Below are positions 62,986-64,000 of a DNA stretch of 64,000 nucleotides, piece by piece. The notes under the pieces were generated by a model, which worked only from the letters and a program-made list of their open reading frames with translations, made no database searches and had not been told where the DNA came from. Source of the stretch: Lineus longissimus. Its lineage: Eukaryota; Nemertea; Pilidiophora; Heteronemertea; Lineidae. The position numbers and the translations under genes are program-made. Numbering within the stretch: the first letter of the stretch is position 1; each line of letters opens with the position of its first letter. The stretch is from positions 2,071,001 to 2,135,000 of the forward strand of contig NC_088325.1 of NCBI RefSeq assembly GCF_910592395.1, written 5' to 3'.

Positions 62986-63062
62986 AGGATTTGAACCCAT
63001 GACCTCCTGATTATGAGCCTGGCGCTCCAACCTCTTTGCCACTGGCCTACCGATTGCATGCA
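62975..63062 (-). mobile_element. tRNA-Met-like SINE head or tRNA pseudogene
   Basis: On the minus strand: an A-box-like 'taggccagtggcaaagaggt', then an anticodon region 'caggctcataatcagg' with CTCATAA loop (CAT anticodon, as in elongator Met tRNA), and B box GGTTCAAATCC (62988-62998). The anticodon stem has an A-A mismatch, and the T stem has weak pairs. There is no clean 7-bp acceptor stem, so it is not a working tRNA gene. The polarity matches other tRNA-headed SINEs. Confidence 0.7.
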
Positions 63063-63233
63063 TAATGAATTGTTTCTAAGCACAGACTCAAATTCAGTTC
63101 TTGCTTGTGGAAAACGCGAAAACCATGGCATTGTTGATGTTGATTTGTTCGGGGAAAGCGAAAACCACAACTTTATACTATTTGATTTAAAATGAAATGG
63201 ACAAAAGCATCGTAATATCTGACATCGGTTACA
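63063..63233. other. Unassigned sequence
   Basis: Nothing recognised. Confidence 0.4.
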
Positions 63234-63325
63234 ATACAGGGTGACCCAGAATTATTTTCCCTCACACAATGGATACACAATAGAATTCTATTGTGCGAAG
63301 GTAAATAATTCTGGGCCACCCTGTA
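63234..63325. mobile_element. MITE-E, 92-bp hairpin element
   Basis: The left end TACAGGGTGACCCAGAATTA (continuing TTTTCC) and the complement of the right end (TACAGGGTGGCCCAGAATTA) differ at one base. The centre, CAATAGAATTCTATTG, is a perfect palindrome, so nearly the whole element is one stem. TA lies on both sides. Confidence 0.88.
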
Positions 63326-63700
63326 GAGCATGTTTTATATTATTGTGTAAATTAGCAAGATCAAGCCTCTAGCTAAAAACACAGTTATTCGCCATTCTTA
63401 TTTGAGATCAGGTTATGGGCGATGATGTTAAATAGAACAAAAGCTGGCATTAGTTTATACGAAAAAAGATAAACATTTCCCTCATCGAGCCTCCTGGCTT
63501 GAAACAGTCCTGTTTCTTGTTTTACCAATAGTAGATGCAGTTAAAGGAAACATGCAGCGAATCGCTTATAGAAATGGGGAGTTTTGAACGGCCCGGTAGA
63601 ATTTTTATTCTGGAGAGGTTTATTTCGGGAGATTTGAACGGCCCAGTGAAAACTTGAGGTAGGAAGAGGTTCTTGTTTACAAATCATAGCAGTTTCGAGG
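63326..63700. other. Unassigned sequence
   Basis: 'gggagttttgaacggcccgg' and 'ggagatttgaacggcccagt' are repeated at about 63577 and 63629. Nothing else recognised. Confidence 0.4.
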
Positions 63701-63739
63701 ACACCAGATTGTGACACAGCACTCAAATTTAATTTTATC

Positions 63740-63918
63740 GCATGAATAGCGCTGGTGCTGTTACCTGCAACAAAGAATTGCTGATCGCTGCAACCTGATG
63801 TCATTATCAAGTTGATACCTGTTTTATCAGCAGACAAGCAACTTTTTTATCGCACATCACAGCAACAATTGTCGCAGGTTGCATTGACAAAAATCGCTGG
63901 TTCGTAAGGCACTTTTAA
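63740..63918. mobile_element. MITE-F-like copy, left limit uncertain
   Basis: 'attgctgatcgctgcaacct', 'tgtcgcaggttgcattgaca' and 'aaaatcgctggttcgtaagg' with final 'cacttttaa' resemble the subterminal and right-end parts of the copy at 20533. A possible left end, 'ttaaaggaaacatgcagcga' (63541), is only loosely similar. Confidence 0.45.
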
Positions 63919-64000
63919 GTTGTCTCAATCCATCGAATCATCAATGTCAAACTGTTGCCGTCTGCTCAATATTTCTCAGCCTCACCAGCTAAAAACCACC

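Noticed and set aside
62975-63062. Functional tRNA-Met gene
   Set aside because: The anticodon loop is right, but the anticodon stem has a mismatch, the T stem is weak, and no 7-bp acceptor stem can be drawn. A SINE head or pseudogene is more likely.

Overview
This window looks like gene-poor, repeat-rich nuclear DNA of a multicellular animal, most likely a marine invertebrate. There are no prokaryotic-style gene runs, no long non-repetitive reading frames with a recognisable domain, and no CRISPR array or operon. It does contain several tRNA-headed SINE families, 5'-truncated non-LTR retrotransposon tails, many short inverted-repeat DNA elements (MITEs) with TA or TTAA target sites, and about thirty tandem arrays with units from 17 to about 224 bp. 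I cannot name the species from sequence alone.

The commonest element, called MITE-A here, is about 180 bp long, starts TACAGTAGAACCTC and ends GAGGTTCTACTGTA. About 28 copies and fragments lie at 1.5, 2.5, 3.7-4.0, 6.0, 8.9, 16.8-17.1, 34.6, 42.9-43.7, 45.0-45.7, 46.2, 47.6, 55.6, 57.1, 58.2 and 60.4-61.1 kb. Other families named here are: MITE-B (TTAA-flanked, ends with ACGCCGTTYGT), MITE-C (TTAA-flanked, ends with TATAGGCAG), MITE-D (TTAACCCT ends, piggyBac-like), MITE-E (ACAGGGTGGCCCAGAATTAT), MITE-F (AGCGC ends with CGCTGC subterminal motifs), MITE-G (CTGAAACCGCCAAGC), SINE-1, SINE-2, SINE-3, a tRNA-Met-like SINE, and three LINE 3' relics.

Layout: 0-9 kb has minisatellites, MITE-A copies and a 224-bp array. 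9-13.6 kb has a broken reading frame on the minus strand, then 199-bp and 95-bp arrays. 14-16 kb has a nearly perfect palindrome with 201-bp arms. 17.4-22.5 kb has three tandem arrays and a mariner-like inverted-repeat element. 23-25.5 kb has abutting TTAA elements, SINE-1 and a LINE tail. 25.5-33 kb is mostly unremarkable sequence with minisatellites and SINE-2. 33.3-33.9 kb has LINE relics in opposite orientation and a SINE-1 piece. 35-38 kb has an inverted repeat and a 182-bp array. 40.4 and 41.2-41.9 kb have a second long palindrome and a 36-bp array. 43-47.8 kb is a dense cluster of MITE-A, SINE-1 and SINE-3. 48.1 kb has a small candidate first exon encoding a signal peptide. 49.7-54.9 kb is another block of tandem arrays. 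55-64 kb holds nested MITEs, SINE-2, a TTAA element built round a 33-bp minisatellite, and a Met-tRNA-like SINE.

Host genes: the only well-supported host coding feature is the 67-nt candidate first exon (48144-48210). The other candidates are a degenerate reading frame at 9831-10605 and a weak exon candidate at 25750-26018. Most of the longer open frames are by-products of tandem repeats whose unit is divisible by three (33, 36 and 78 bp). The window's main value is as a record of nested insertions: several elements can be shown to have moved because another copy in the same window preserves the uninterrupted target.
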